This document shows, one piece after another, positions 53,954 to 61,915 of a DNA stretch of 64,000 bases. Position numbers and translations under genes: made by a program. The notes under the pieces are model-generated. The model had not been told where the DNA came from. It searched no databases and saw nothing but the letters and a program-made list of their open reading frames with translations. The DNA is taken from the NCBI RefSeq assembly GCF_900100955.1, contig NZ_FNCC01000008.1, positions 124,001 through 188,000 on the forward strand, in the 5' to 3' direction. The DNA is from Lentzea fradiae (lineage in GTDB: Bacteria > Actinomycetota > Actinomycetes > Mycobacteriales > Pseudonocardiaceae). Numbering within the stretch: position 1 is the stretch's first letter; each line of letters opens with the position of its first letter.

Positions 53954-54280
53954 GTGTTCGGGTTCTTCTTCCAGATGTTCCTGCTGTGCGCGGGGGCCTT
54001 CCTCGCCGGCGTGGTGCTGACCTGGCTGACGATGCGTTCACGCGAGCCCTCCGCACCGTCAGCACCGTCCGCCGAGCCCTCCGCACCGCTGTCGCTCATG
54101 GAGGAGCAGCAGCCGGCGGAACCGCCCGCGATCAAGGCGAACTCGCGCACGATGATGTTCCACACCCCGGAGTCGCCCTACTACAAGCGCATGAAGGGCG
54201 ACGCGTTCTTCCACTCACCGGAGGACGCGCGCCGCGCCGGGTACACGATGTGGACCCCGCGCCCGCGCATGCCCGTCTAG
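53954..54280 (+). CDS. Membrane-anchored sunset-domain (ArfC-like) protein
   Basis: 108 residues: one N-terminal helix (about 1-24), a Ser/Ala/Pro-rich linker, then a short C-terminal domain reading K-A-N-S-R-T-M-M-F-H-T-P-E-S-P-Y-Y and F-F-H-S-P-E-D-A-R-R-A-G-Y. This pattern matches the actinobacterial sunset domain seen in ArfC. Function is unclear. GTG 53954 with TAGGAG upstream is preferred over ATG 53912. Confidence 0.68.
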   Translation: MFGFFFQMFLLCAGAFLAGVVLTWLTMRSREPSAPSAPSAEPSAPLSLMEEQQPAEPPAIKANSRTMMFHTPESPYYKRMKGDAFFHSPEDARRAGYTMWTPRPRMPV

Positions 54281-54321
54281 GTGTGACGCGTCACCGCGCC
54301 GCTGCCTCGTAGGCTGGGCGG

Positions 54322-54822
54322 ATGATCGCCGACCTGATCGAGCCCGGCCTGGACGTGCTGTTCTGCGGCATCAACCCCGGCCTCGTCTCCGAGGCCACCG
54401 GGCACCACTTCGCGCGGCCGGGAAACCGGTTCTGGCCCGCCCTGCATTTGTCGGGGTTCACGCCGCGGCAGTTCGCTCCGGCGGAGCAGGAGCGGCTGCT
54501 CGAACTGCGGCTCGGCATCACGAACGTCGTCGCGCGGCCCAGCGCCAGGGCCGACGAGTTGACAATTGACGAATTGCGGCAAGGTGGCGCGGTGCTCGCG
54601 GAAAAAGTCGAGAGATATTCACCCCGGGTTCTCGCGGTGCTCGGCGTGACGGTGTACCGGGCCGCGTTCGACCGGAAGAAAGCCCAGGTGGGACCGCAGG
54701 ACGAGACGGTGGGCGGGGTGCGGGTGTGGCTGCTGCCCAATCCGAGCGGGCTCAACGCGCACTACCAGCTGCCCGCTCTCGCGGCGGAGTTCGCGAAGCT
54801 CAAAGCGAGCCTCGGTAACTGA
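54322..54822 (+). CDS. mug: Mismatch-specific DNA glycosylase (Mug-type)
   Basis: 166 residues of the G:U/T-mismatch uracil glycosylase family: F-C-G-I-N-P-G-L near residue 14-21 and L-P-N-P-S-G-L-N near the end. It removes uracil or thymine from mismatches, starting base-excision repair. No ribosome site is obvious, and no LexA-like box was found upstream. Confidence 0.93.
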   Translation: MIADLIEPGLDVLFCGINPGLVSEATGHHFARPGNRFWPALHLSGFTPRQFAPAEQERLLELRLGITNVVARPSARADELTIDELRQGGAVLAEKVERYSPRVLAVLGVTVYRAAFDRKKAQVGPQDETVGGVRVWLLPNPSGLNAHYQLPALAAEFAKLKASLGN

Positions 54823-54840
54823 GCGGGAAATTCACATTAA

Positions 54841-54873
54841 CGAACACTGAAAGTGCGTCTGGACGCGTGTTCG
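54841..54873 (+). terminator. Bulged hairpin after mug
   Basis: Outer arms CGAACAC (54841-54847) and GTGTTCG (54867-54873) enclose an inner GCGTC-TG-GACGC stem (54855-54866), with a 7-base one-sided bulge. It lies 19 bases after the mug stop. It may be a terminator or an RNA element of the following regulator gene. Confidence 0.4.
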
Positions 54874-55011
54874 GTGGTCTGGTTGTATCCAGCACTGCGT
54901 CCGTTGGAGTGCTCTTTCCGGTGAGGTGGAACTCGGTGGCGCCGGGCTGCGTCAGAATTTGGCAATGCCCAGCGCAACTTGGTGAACCGTCAACACTGGT
55001 GGGGGCGCTTC

Positions 55012-57846
55012 GTGAAGGTCAGGATTCTCGGGCCGGTCGAACCCCCGGTGCCGCCGAAGCCCGCGCAGATCCTGGCGGTGCTGGCCGTCGAGTGCGGCAG
55101 GGTCGTGCCGGTCGACCGGCTCATCGACCTCGTCTGGGGTGAGCAGCCGCCGCCGCAGGCGCGCAAGTCGCTGCAGGTGCACATCTCCAGCCTGCGCAGA
55201 GCGGGGCTGCCGGTCGAGCACCGGGCCACCGGGTACGTGCTCAACGCCGACCTCGACGAGGTGGACCTGCACCTGTTCCGCAAGCTCGTGTCCCAGGCCG
55301 CCGAGGAGCCCGACCTGCGGGTCAGGGCCGCCCGGCTGACCGAGGCGCTGCGGCTGTGGCGCGGCACGCCCGCGGTGTTCGCGCAGACGCTCGACGGGCA
55401 GCGCCTGGCCGCCGCGGAGGCGCTCGTCGACGCCGAGCTGGCGCTGGGCAGGCACGCGGAGATCGTCGAGCGGCTCGGGATCTTCGTCGCCGAGTACCCG
55501 CTGGCCGAACGGCTGCGCGGCCAGCTGATGACCGCGCTCGCGCGGGCCGGGCGGCGCGCCGACGCCATGCGGGTGTTCCGGGAGACGCGCAAGGTGCTCG
55601 TCGACGAGCTGGGCGTCGAGCCGGGCGAGCAGCTCCAGCAGCTCTACCGCGACGTGCTGGAGGGGAGCAGGGACAGCCGCCGCAACTACCTGCCGCGCGA
55701 CGCGGGCGACTTCACCGGCCGCGACCGGGAGCTGGGCAGGCTGCTCGACGCCGACGGCGGCGTGTGGTGGGTCGAGGGTCCGGCGGGCGTCGGCAAGTCG
55801 GCGCTGGCCGTCCACGCCGCGCACCGGCTCGCGGACCGCTACCCCGACGGGCAGCTGTTCGTCGACCTGCACTCGCCCTCGGGCGCGCTGGACGCGTTGC
55901 TGCGGGCCATGGACGTGCCCGGTGAGCGGATTCCGGAGTCCGCCGAGGAGCGCGCGGCGCTGTGGCGGGCGACGGTCGGCGGGCGGCGCGTGGTGATCGT
56001 GCTGGACGGCGTCACGAGCGTGTCCCAGGTCAGGCCGCTGCTGCCGGGCACCCCGGGCTGCCTGACGCTGATCACGAGCCGCAGCAGGCTGTGCGGGCTC
56101 GAAGGCGTGCACCGCATCCCGCTCGACGTGCTGGACGGCGACGAGGCGGTGACGTTGCTGGGGCGCATCCTCGGCGACGACCGGGTGGCCGACGAACCGG
56201 CGGAGGCGCGCGAGGTGGCCCGGCTGTGCGGCTACCTGCCGCTCGCGGTGCGGATCACCGGCGCCCGGCTGGCGGGCCGCGCGCACTGGCCGGTGTCCAA
56301 GCTGCTCCAGCGCCTGTCCGGTGAACGCGGCAGGCTGGACGAGCTGGTCGCCGACGACCTCGCCGTGCGCTCCACCCTGGAGCTGAGCTACCGGTCGCTC
56401 GACGACGACGTCCGCCGCGCCTACCGCGTCCTCGGGTTCCTCGGGCTGCCCGAGGTGCCGAGCTTCCTGTGGGCGCACCTGCTCGACGAGGACGTGCTGG
56501 ACCGGCTCGTCGACGCGCGGCTGCTCGACGTCACGGGCAGCGCGCGGTACCGGATGCACGAGCTGGTGCGGCTGCACGCGCGTGAGCTGGCCGAGGCGGA
56601 GGACCCGCGCGAGGAACGGGAGGACGTCGTCCGCAGGGCCGTCGTCGCCGCGCTGTCCACTGTAGACGGTCTGACCGAGCACCTCTTCCTGGCCGTGCCG
56701 CGGATGCAGGACTCGCTGGGGGTCGTGCGGGCGGCGACGCGGCCCACCGACAAGGACGCCTGGTTCTCCCGCGAGGAACCGCTGCTCACCAGGCTCGTGG
56801 AACGCGCGGCGGAGCTCGGTCTCGCGCGGCACGCGTGCCAGCTCGCGGAAGCGCTGGTGTTCGCCTGGTTCGGGCTGCGGAACCGGTACGAAGCCTGGGA
56901 ACGCAGCCACACCGCGGCGCTGAAGGCGGTGTGGGAGACCGGCGACGTCCGGCTGGAGGCGGTGCTGCGGTGCAGCCTCGGGCAGATGAACTACAAGCGG
57001 GACCACCTGGTCGAGGCGAGGTCGTGGTTCGAGACCGCGCGGACGTTGTTCGTGAACATCGGCGACAAGCACGGCGAGGCCGTCGCCATGAACGGCATCG
57101 GCATGGTCTGCCGCGAGCTCGGCGAGTACCCGCCCGCGCTGGCCGCGCTCGGCCGCGCCCGTGAGCTGCTGGAGTCGGACGACCCGGAGGGCGTCGCGCA
57201 CGCGCTCTACGGAATCGGCTCCATCAAACGGGAACTGGGAGACGACGCCGCCGCGTTCGAGACGCTCGCGACCGCGGAGTCCTGCTACCGCGCGGCGCGC
57301 AGCCGGCGCGGCGAGGCGCTGGCGGCCCGCGGGACGGGGCTCGTGCACCGCGCCCGCGGCGAGCTGGACCTGGCCGAGGAGCACCTGGTGCGCGCGCACG
57401 AGATGGTCACCGGCACCGGGGACGCGCTGCTCGGCGGCTACACCGCACAGGCGCTCGCGAAGCTGTTGCTGCGCAAGGGTTTGCTCGACCCGGCGGAGAC
57501 GTTGCTGCGGCAGGCGATGGAGGGCTGCCACGACGTGGGCGACCGGTTCGGGGAGGCGCTCGTCCGCCGCACGCTGGGGGAGTGGCGGCTCGTGGCGGGC
57601 GACCACGCCGGTGCCCGCGCCGTGCTGACCGAGGCGCTCGCGGCGTGGGACGACCTCGGCCTGCCGTTGTGGCGCGCCAGGACGCTGCGGGACCTGGGAG
57701 CGGTCCACGCCTGCCGGGGGGACGTGGCAGACGCGGACCGCTGCTGGGACGAAGCCGCCGGGGTGTTCGCGCGGATGGGAACCAGGGAGTCGGGGGAAGT
57801 GGCCCAGTGGCGTGCGCGATGGCGGCCCGCCGCGATCAGCCGCTGA
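55012..57846 (+). CDS. SARP-type regulator with NB-ARC and TPR domains (AfsR-like)
   Basis: About 944 residues. N-terminal winged-helix DNA-binding domain (about 1-80), bacterial transcriptional activation domain (about 85-215, ending L-G-V-E-P-G-E-Q-L), NB-ARC ATPase (P-loop G-P-A-G-V-G-K-S, V-V-I-V-L-D-G-V), then TPR-like helical repeats to the end. The wing of the DNA-binding domain seems short: the usual loop after G-P-V-E is reduced to P-P-V-P-P-K-P-A-Q. Such proteins activate secondary metabolism or development, but no biosynthetic cluster is in this window. GTG 55012 is preferred over 54979 because it gives the family start V-K-V-R-I-L-G-P. Confidence 0.9.
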   Translation: MKVRILGPVEPPVPPKPAQILAVLAVECGRVVPVDRLIDLVWGEQPPPQARKSLQVHISSLRRAGLPVEHRATGYVLNADLDEVDLHLFRKLVSQAAEEPDLRVRAARLTEALRLWRGTPAVFAQTLDGQRLAAAEALVDAELALGRHAEIVERLGIFVAEYPLAERLRGQLMTALARAGRRADAMRVFRETRKVLVDELGVEPGEQLQQLYRDVLEGSRDSRRNYLPRDAGDFTGRDRELGRLLDADGGVWWVEGPAGVGKSALAVHAAHRLADRYPDGQLFVDLHSPSGALDALLRAMDVPGERIPESAEERAALWRATVGGRRVVIVLDGVTSVSQVRPLLPGTPGCLTLITSRSRLCGLEGVHRIPLDVLDGDEAVTLLGRILGDDRVADEPAEAREVARLCGYLPLAVRITGARLAGRAHWPVSKLLQRLSGERGRLDELVADDLAVRSTLELSYRSLDDDVRRAYRVLGFLGLPEVPSFLWAHLLDEDVLDRLVDARLLDVTGSARYRMHELVRLHARELAEAEDPREEREDVVRRAVVAALSTVDGLTEHLFLAVPRMQDSLGVVRAATRPTDKDAWFSREEPLLTRLVERAAELGLARHACQLAEALVFAWFGLRNRYEAWERSHTAALKAVWETGDVRLEAVLRCSLGQMNYKRDHLVEARSWFETARTLFVNIGDKHGEAVAMNGIGMVCRELGEYPPALAALGRARELLESDDPEGVAHALYGIGSIKRELGDDAAAFETLATAESCYRAARSRRGEALAARGTGLVHRARGELDLAEEHLVRAHEMVTGTGDALLGGYTAQALAKLLLRKGLLDPAETLLRQAMEGCHDVGDRFGEALVRRTLGEWRLVAGDHAGARAVLTEALAAWDDLGLPLWRARTLRDLGAVHACRGDVADADRCWDEAAGVFARMGTRESGEVAQWRARWRPAAISR

Positions 57847-58387
57847 TCTTCTTGTACTTCCAGGGCAGGTAGCCGCCGCTCTTGAGCGACGAGACAGACA
57901 CGGTCTCGTGGTCCATGTCGGTCGCCGTGCTGCCCTCCTCGTAGATCCACGCGGACGTCTTCGCCGAGTTGGCCCACTTCTCGAACAGCTTCACGTGGCC
58001 GTCGCGCAGGATCATGTCGCCCGGCTTGAGGTTCGCCCACGACACCCTGGTGGCGACCTCGTGCAGGTTGCGCGTGTTCCGGCTCGTCGTGAGCTTCCAC
58101 GTCATGGACACGAAACCGGAGCAGTCGGTGCGGTACTTCTTGCCCTTGCCGATGTCCCAGGCGTAGGCGGTCTGGCTGTACGGGACCTTGCGGTCCCACC
58201 AGTTCTTGGCCCGCTTGATCACCTCGGCGCGGGTGATCTTGCCGCCGTACCCGGCCGCGGCCTCGACCTGCGAGACGGCGACCTCCCGCTCGGCGGGCCC
58301 TTCCGGCGCGGCCTGGGCGGCACCGGTCAGACCTCCCAGCAGCGCCAGGGAGATCGCGGCCGCCCCGGCGGCTTGGCGGATGCGCAT
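57836..58387 (-). CDS. Secreted NlpC/P60-like protein
   Basis: 183 residues with a Sec signal peptide (about 1-26, A-Q-A site). The domain contains T-D-C-S-G-F-V-S-M (catalytic Cys) and G-H-V-K-L-F (His), as in NlpC/P60-like amidases that cut cell-wall peptides. ATG 58387 is chosen; upstream frame lacks a ribosome site. It overlaps the end of the SARP gene by 11 bases on the opposite strand. Confidence 0.82.
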   Translation of the reverse strand: MRIRQAAGAAAISLALLGGLTGAAQAAPEGPAEREVAVSQVEAAAGYGGKITRAEVIKRAKNWWDRKVPYSQTAYAWDIGKGKKYRTDCSGFVSMTWKLTTSRNTRNLHEVATRVSWANLKPGDMILRDGHVKLFEKWANSAKTSAWIYEEGSTATDMDHETVSVSSLKSGGYLPWKYKKISG

Positions 58388-58445
58388 TGCGTGGCTCCGA
58401 TCGTCGGTGACGGCCGGGACTGTCCCGTGCGGCGCCAAAGATCGG

Positions 58446-58463
58446 CCTAAGACCGGTTTAAGG
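58446..58463. promoter_or_regulatory. Near-palindrome in the NlpC/P60-TAP divergent region
   Basis: CCTAAGACCGGTTTAAGG matches its reverse complement at 14 of 18 positions and is centred on CCGG. It lies between the divergent cell-wall hydrolase and TAP-like peptidase genes. It is a weak operator candidate for both. Confidence 0.35.
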
Positions 58464-58557
58464 AGTCGTTGCGACACAAGTGGGACACGACCTGGACGGG
58501 GCGGGGACGTCCGGTGGACAGGGTGGGCGGGGTCATCGACGTCGTGAGGAGAACGGT

Positions 58558-60051
58558 GTGCCTGGTGTCCGACGAACGGTTGTGGCGGCATTGCTGCTGG
58601 CCGTTGCCGCTGCGACCGCTGTGCCCGTGGCCGCGTCCCAGTCCGGTGGTGTGCGCGAGTTCTACGAGCAACAACCGCGGTGGAGTCCGTGCGACTTCGA
58701 CGCCGAGGTGTCGTGCGCCTCGATCGAGGTGCCGCTGGACTACGGGAACCCCGGCGGGAGAAGGATCTCGGTCGCCGTCAGCCGGCAGCCCGCCACCGAT
58801 CCGGCGGCACGGCGCGGAGTGCTCTTCTCGAACCCCGGCGGCCCCGGCGGTTCCGGGCTCGTGACGGTGAACTCCGGCGGTGCCACCGTGTCCTGGCCGA
58901 AGGACAGGTTCGCGAGCACGTCGCTGAGCCGCCACTACGACCTGGTCGGCTTCGACCCGCGCGGTGTCGGCAGGTCGACGCCGCTGGCCTGCGAGGAGCC
59001 CGCGGTGGAACGGCCGCTCACGTCCCGGCCGTCCGAAGCCGACTTCGCCGCGGTGGCCGAGTGGGCGCGGCGGTCGCAGGCCGGGTGCGAGCAGGTGAGC
59101 GGCGACCTGGTGCCGCACATCAACACCAGGGACACGGCGCGGGACATGGACGTGCTGCGCGGAGTCCTGGGGGAGGAGAAGATCAGCTACGTCGGGTACT
59201 CGTACGGCACCTACCTCGGAGCCGTGTACGGCACGCTGTTCCCCGAGCATCTCGACCGCAGCGTGCTCGACTCCGCGGTGCCGGGCGACATGGACTGGCG
59301 CCGCACCCAGATGGCCGGCGCGGTCGCCGCGCGGCGCAACGTCGAGCAGTGGGCCGCGTGGACGGCGGGCCGCTACGACCTCGGCACCACCCGCGACGAG
59401 GTGCTGACCGTCGTGGCGGCCGTCTCCGGGGCACTGCCGGAGACGCCGGAGCGGTTCGGCAGCCAGCGGTCGCGGTTCGACCGGGAGGTGGGCTACCTGG
59501 CGACCCTGCGCCCCGACTGGGACGACCTCGCCGAGCTGGTCCGCGAGACCAGGGAGACGGGCACGTTCCCGAGCCCGGTTCCACCCGGCGAGCCGGTCTC
59601 CGGCGTGGTGACGGGCTACGTCCCGGTGAACCAGACCGTGCACTGCGAGACGGAGTGGCCGGCGGACCTGGACGTCTACCGGCGTGACACGGCGAGGTTC
59701 AGCGAGGAGTACCCGTACGGCGCCGGAGCCGCCACCGCGATGCCCGACCCGTGCACGTTCCGCACCGGCCCGCCCAAGGAGAGGGCGACGGAACCGCGAC
59801 GGCACGGCTACCTGGCAGGGTTGGTCGTGCAGGCGGAGGGCGACGTGCAGACCGAGTACTCCGGCGGCGTGGAGATGGCCCGCAAGCTCGGCCACCGGCT
59901 CGTCACGGTGGCCGACGACGGCGACCACGGCCAGTACGCCCGGCGCGGCAACACGTGCGTCGACGACGCCGTCACCCGCTACCTTGTGGACGGCACGCTT
60001 CCCGCCGCCGACCTGACGTGTCCCGGCAAGCCCCGGCCGGACGTTCCCTAG
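58558..60051 (+). CDS. Secreted TAP-like alpha/beta hydrolase (tripeptidyl aminopeptidase family)
   Basis: 497 residues with a signal peptide (about 1-26). The fold shows S-N-P-G-G-P-G-G-S-G (oxyanion), F-D-P-R-G-V-G-R-S, nucleophile G-Y-S-Y-G-T-Y-L-G, and a C-terminal TAP-like domain with V-Q-A-E-G-D and D-D-G-D-H-G. Such enzymes release N-terminal tripeptides or hydrolyse related amides outside the cell. GTG 58558 follows GAGGAG by 6 bases. The five- or six-cysteine content suits secretion. Confidence 0.9.
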   Translation: MPGVRRTVVAALLLAVAAATAVPVAASQSGGVREFYEQQPRWSPCDFDAEVSCASIEVPLDYGNPGGRRISVAVSRQPATDPAARRGVLFSNPGGPGGSGLVTVNSGGATVSWPKDRFASTSLSRHYDLVGFDPRGVGRSTPLACEEPAVERPLTSRPSEADFAAVAEWARRSQAGCEQVSGDLVPHINTRDTARDMDVLRGVLGEEKISYVGYSYGTYLGAVYGTLFPEHLDRSVLDSAVPGDMDWRRTQMAGAVAARRNVEQWAAWTAGRYDLGTTRDEVLTVVAAVSGALPETPERFGSQRSRFDREVGYLATLRPDWDDLAELVRETRETGTFPSPVPPGEPVSGVVTGYVPVNQTVHCETEWPADLDVYRRDTARFSEEYPYGAGAATAMPDPCTFRTGPPKERATEPRRHGYLAGLVVQAEGDVQTEYSGGVEMARKLGHRLVTVADDGDHGQYARRGNTCVDDAVTRYLVDGTLPAADLTCPGKPRPDVP

Positions 60052-60138
60052 TGGCCGGGATGTGCGGCTTGGGCGACTCTTTACCGCTCCTCACTAGCTT
60101 CGCGGGACCTTTTGCTTCGGGCCACGGGGAGAGAGCAC

Positions 60139-60609
60139 ATGATCTTTCGCACGGTCGCGACCGGGATCGCGGTGTTCGCCGCTCTGCTGATGGGAGCGTC
60201 GGTCGCCACGGCGGCTCCTGCCAAGTACACGCACGCCCAGGCCGCCGCGCAGCTCAGCGCGGCGGGCATCGGCTGGACGTCGAGCGGGGGCTGCAGCAAC
60301 CGCAACCAGTCGAACTGCACCTCGTTCGAGCAGATCAACCAGACCACGATCGCGGGAGCCAAGACGTTCAAGAGCGCGTCGGGCTGCGCGCTGACGATCA
60401 CCGGTGGCACGGAGACCGGCCACGCGTCGGGCACGTACTCGCACTGGAACGGCTACAAGCTCGACTACCGGCTGACCACCTGCGTCACGAACTACATCAA
60501 GGGCAGCTTCGCGTCCATCGGCGGCAACAAGTGGCAGTCGGCCGCGGGCAACGTCTACTACCTCGAGTCGAACCACTGGGACGTCACCTACTACAACTGC
60601 GGGTGCTGA
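60139..60609 (+). CDS. Small secreted protein with M15/LAS-type zinc peptidase motifs
   Basis: 156 residues: signal peptide (about 1-26), then a domain with six cysteines (52, 60, 83, 115, 154, 156). S101-H102-W-N-G-Y-K-L-D109 matches the SxHxxGxAxD metal motif of M15 peptidases, and E143-S-N-H146 matches their ExxH, giving ligands His102, Asp109, His146 and base Glu143. A peptidoglycan-directed peptidase is plausible, though no hydrolase activity is proved. ATG 60139 follows GGGGAGAG. A standalone gene. Confidence 0.6.
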   Translation: MIFRTVATGIAVFAALLMGASVATAAPAKYTHAQAAAQLSAAGIGWTSSGGCSNRNQSNCTSFEQINQTTIAGAKTFKSASGCALTITGGTETGHASGTYSHWNGYKLDYRLTTCVTNYIKGSFASIGGNKWQSAAGNVYYLESNHWDVTYYNCGC

Positions 60610-60652
60610 GGTCCTGTTGCCGACAGGGGGCGGGGGCCGGTAGTAGTGGGGA

Positions 60653-61402
60653 GTGACCACACTCGGCGCTGTCTACCGGCCCCAGCTCCCGCCGGAGAAA
60701 CTGCGCTCCGTCGTCCTCGCGGCCGAGGAGTCCGGTGTGGACTCGTTGTGGCTGTGGGAGGACTGCTTCCTGGAGAGCGGCATCGCCGCCGCGTCCGCCG
60801 CGCTCGCGTGGACCTCGCGGCTGAAGGTCGGCGTGGGACTGCTGCCGGTGCCGTTGCGCAACGTCGCGCTGACCGCGATGGAGGCGGCGACGCTCGACCG
60901 GCTGTTCCCCGGCCGTGTGACGATCGGGATCGGGCACGGCGTGCAGGACTGGATGGGCCAGGTCGGCGCGCGGGTGTCGTCGCCGCTGACGTTGCTGCGC
61001 GAGTACACCGGGGCGTTGAAGGCGCTGCTGGCCGGTGAGCGGGTCACCGTGGACGGCCGGTACGTGCAGCTGACCGGCGTCGCGCTCGACTGGCCGCCGT
61101 CCGCGCCGATGCCGGTCTACGTGGGCGGGCACGGCGCGAAGACGCTCGCCCTCGCCGGTGAGGCCGGGGACGGCACGATCCTCGACGCGTCGGCGGACCT
61201 CGACCTGGTCAGGGCCATCCGGGCGTCCCGCGAGCACCCGGTCGTCGTCTACGTGGAGACCGACTCGCGCGACCGCGGGTTCGTCACGGACCTGGTCTCG
61301 CGGGTGGCCGCGGCGGGCGCCACCAGCGTGATCTTGCAGCAGTCCGCGGCGAGTGAGGACCCGGAAGGGTTCGTCGAGTTCGTCGGGTCACTCACGGGGT
61401 GA
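60653..61402 (+). CDS. LLM class (F420-type) oxidoreductase
   Basis: 249 residues of the luciferase-like monooxygenase barrel: G-V-D-S-L-W-L-W-E-D, V-G-V-G-L-L-P-V-P-L-R-N, G-R-V-T-I-G-I-G-H-G-V. Actinobacterial members commonly use F420. The substrate is unknown. GTG start follows GTAGTAGTGGGGA; 50 bases before the SRPBCC gene, possibly co-transcribed. Confidence 0.85.
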   Translation: MTTLGAVYRPQLPPEKLRSVVLAAEESGVDSLWLWEDCFLESGIAAASAALAWTSRLKVGVGLLPVPLRNVALTAMEAATLDRLFPGRVTIGIGHGVQDWMGQVGARVSSPLTLLREYTGALKALLAGERVTVDGRYVQLTGVALDWPPSAPMPVYVGGHGAKTLALAGEAGDGTILDASADLDLVRAIRASREHPVVVYVETDSRDRGFVTDLVSRVAAAGATSVILQQSAASEDPEGFVEFVGSLTG

Positions 61403-61452
61403 ACGGGAGCCTGCCGCGGGTTGCGTCCTGACCCAGCGGGTACCTCTCAGGC

Positions 61453-61908
61453 GTGGCTGAGGTATCTCTGAACGTCGAAGCGCCCGTGGGCGCCGTCTGG
61501 GCCGTGCTCGCCGACGGCTGGTCCTACGCGGGCTGGGTGGTCGGCGCGTCGCACATCCGCGACGTGGACGCGGCCTGGCCGGAACCGGGCCAGCGGATCC
61601 ACCACAGCGTGGGCCCGTGGCCGCTGACCATCGAGGACACCACCGAGGTGGTGCGCTGCGAACCGAACCGGCTGCTGGAGCTGGACGCCAGGATGTGGCC
61701 CGCGGGCGCCGCGCGGATCACGCTCACCCTGACGCCGCGCTCCGAGTCGGTCACCGAGGTGGTCATGGCCGAGCGGGTGGTGCGGGGCCCGACGACGCTC
61801 ATGCCGAACGTCGTCCAGGACGCGCTGCTGGTCCCGCGCAACCGCGAGACCTTGCAGCGGCTGAGCGCACTCGCCCAGGGCCGCGCGGGCAGCGACCCCA
61901 GCAAGTGA
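61453..61908 (+). CDS. SRPBCC family protein
   Basis: 151 residues with the START/Bet v1-like pattern: N-V-E-A-P-V-G-A-V-W-A-V-L-A-D-G at the start and a long C-terminal helix (R-N-R-E-T-L-Q-R-L-S-A-L-A). These proteins bind or cyclise hydrophobic ligands. No specific ligand is visible. It is convergent with the flavoprotein gene, 7 bases apart. Confidence 0.83.
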   Translation: MAEVSLNVEAPVGAVWAVLADGWSYAGWVVGASHIRDVDAAWPEPGQRIHHSVGPWPLTIEDTTEVVRCEPNRLLELDARMWPAGAARITLTLTPRSESVTEVVMAERVVRGPTTLMPNVVQDALLVPRNRETLQRLSALAQGRAGSDPSK

Positions 61909-61915
61909 GCGGGTT

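Noticed and set aside
54952-57708. 918-residue open frame on the minus strand
   Set aside because: It is fully antisense to the SARP/NB-ARC gene, whose domains are clear, and its translation is Arg/Ala/His-rich without motifs. Long shadow frames are expected at this GC content.
58388-58557. Possible c-di-AMP (ydaO-type) riboswitch before the NlpC/P60-like gene
   Set aside because: Such elements often precede wall hydrolase genes in actinobacteria, but I could not find the conserved core, and the gap to the gene is short.
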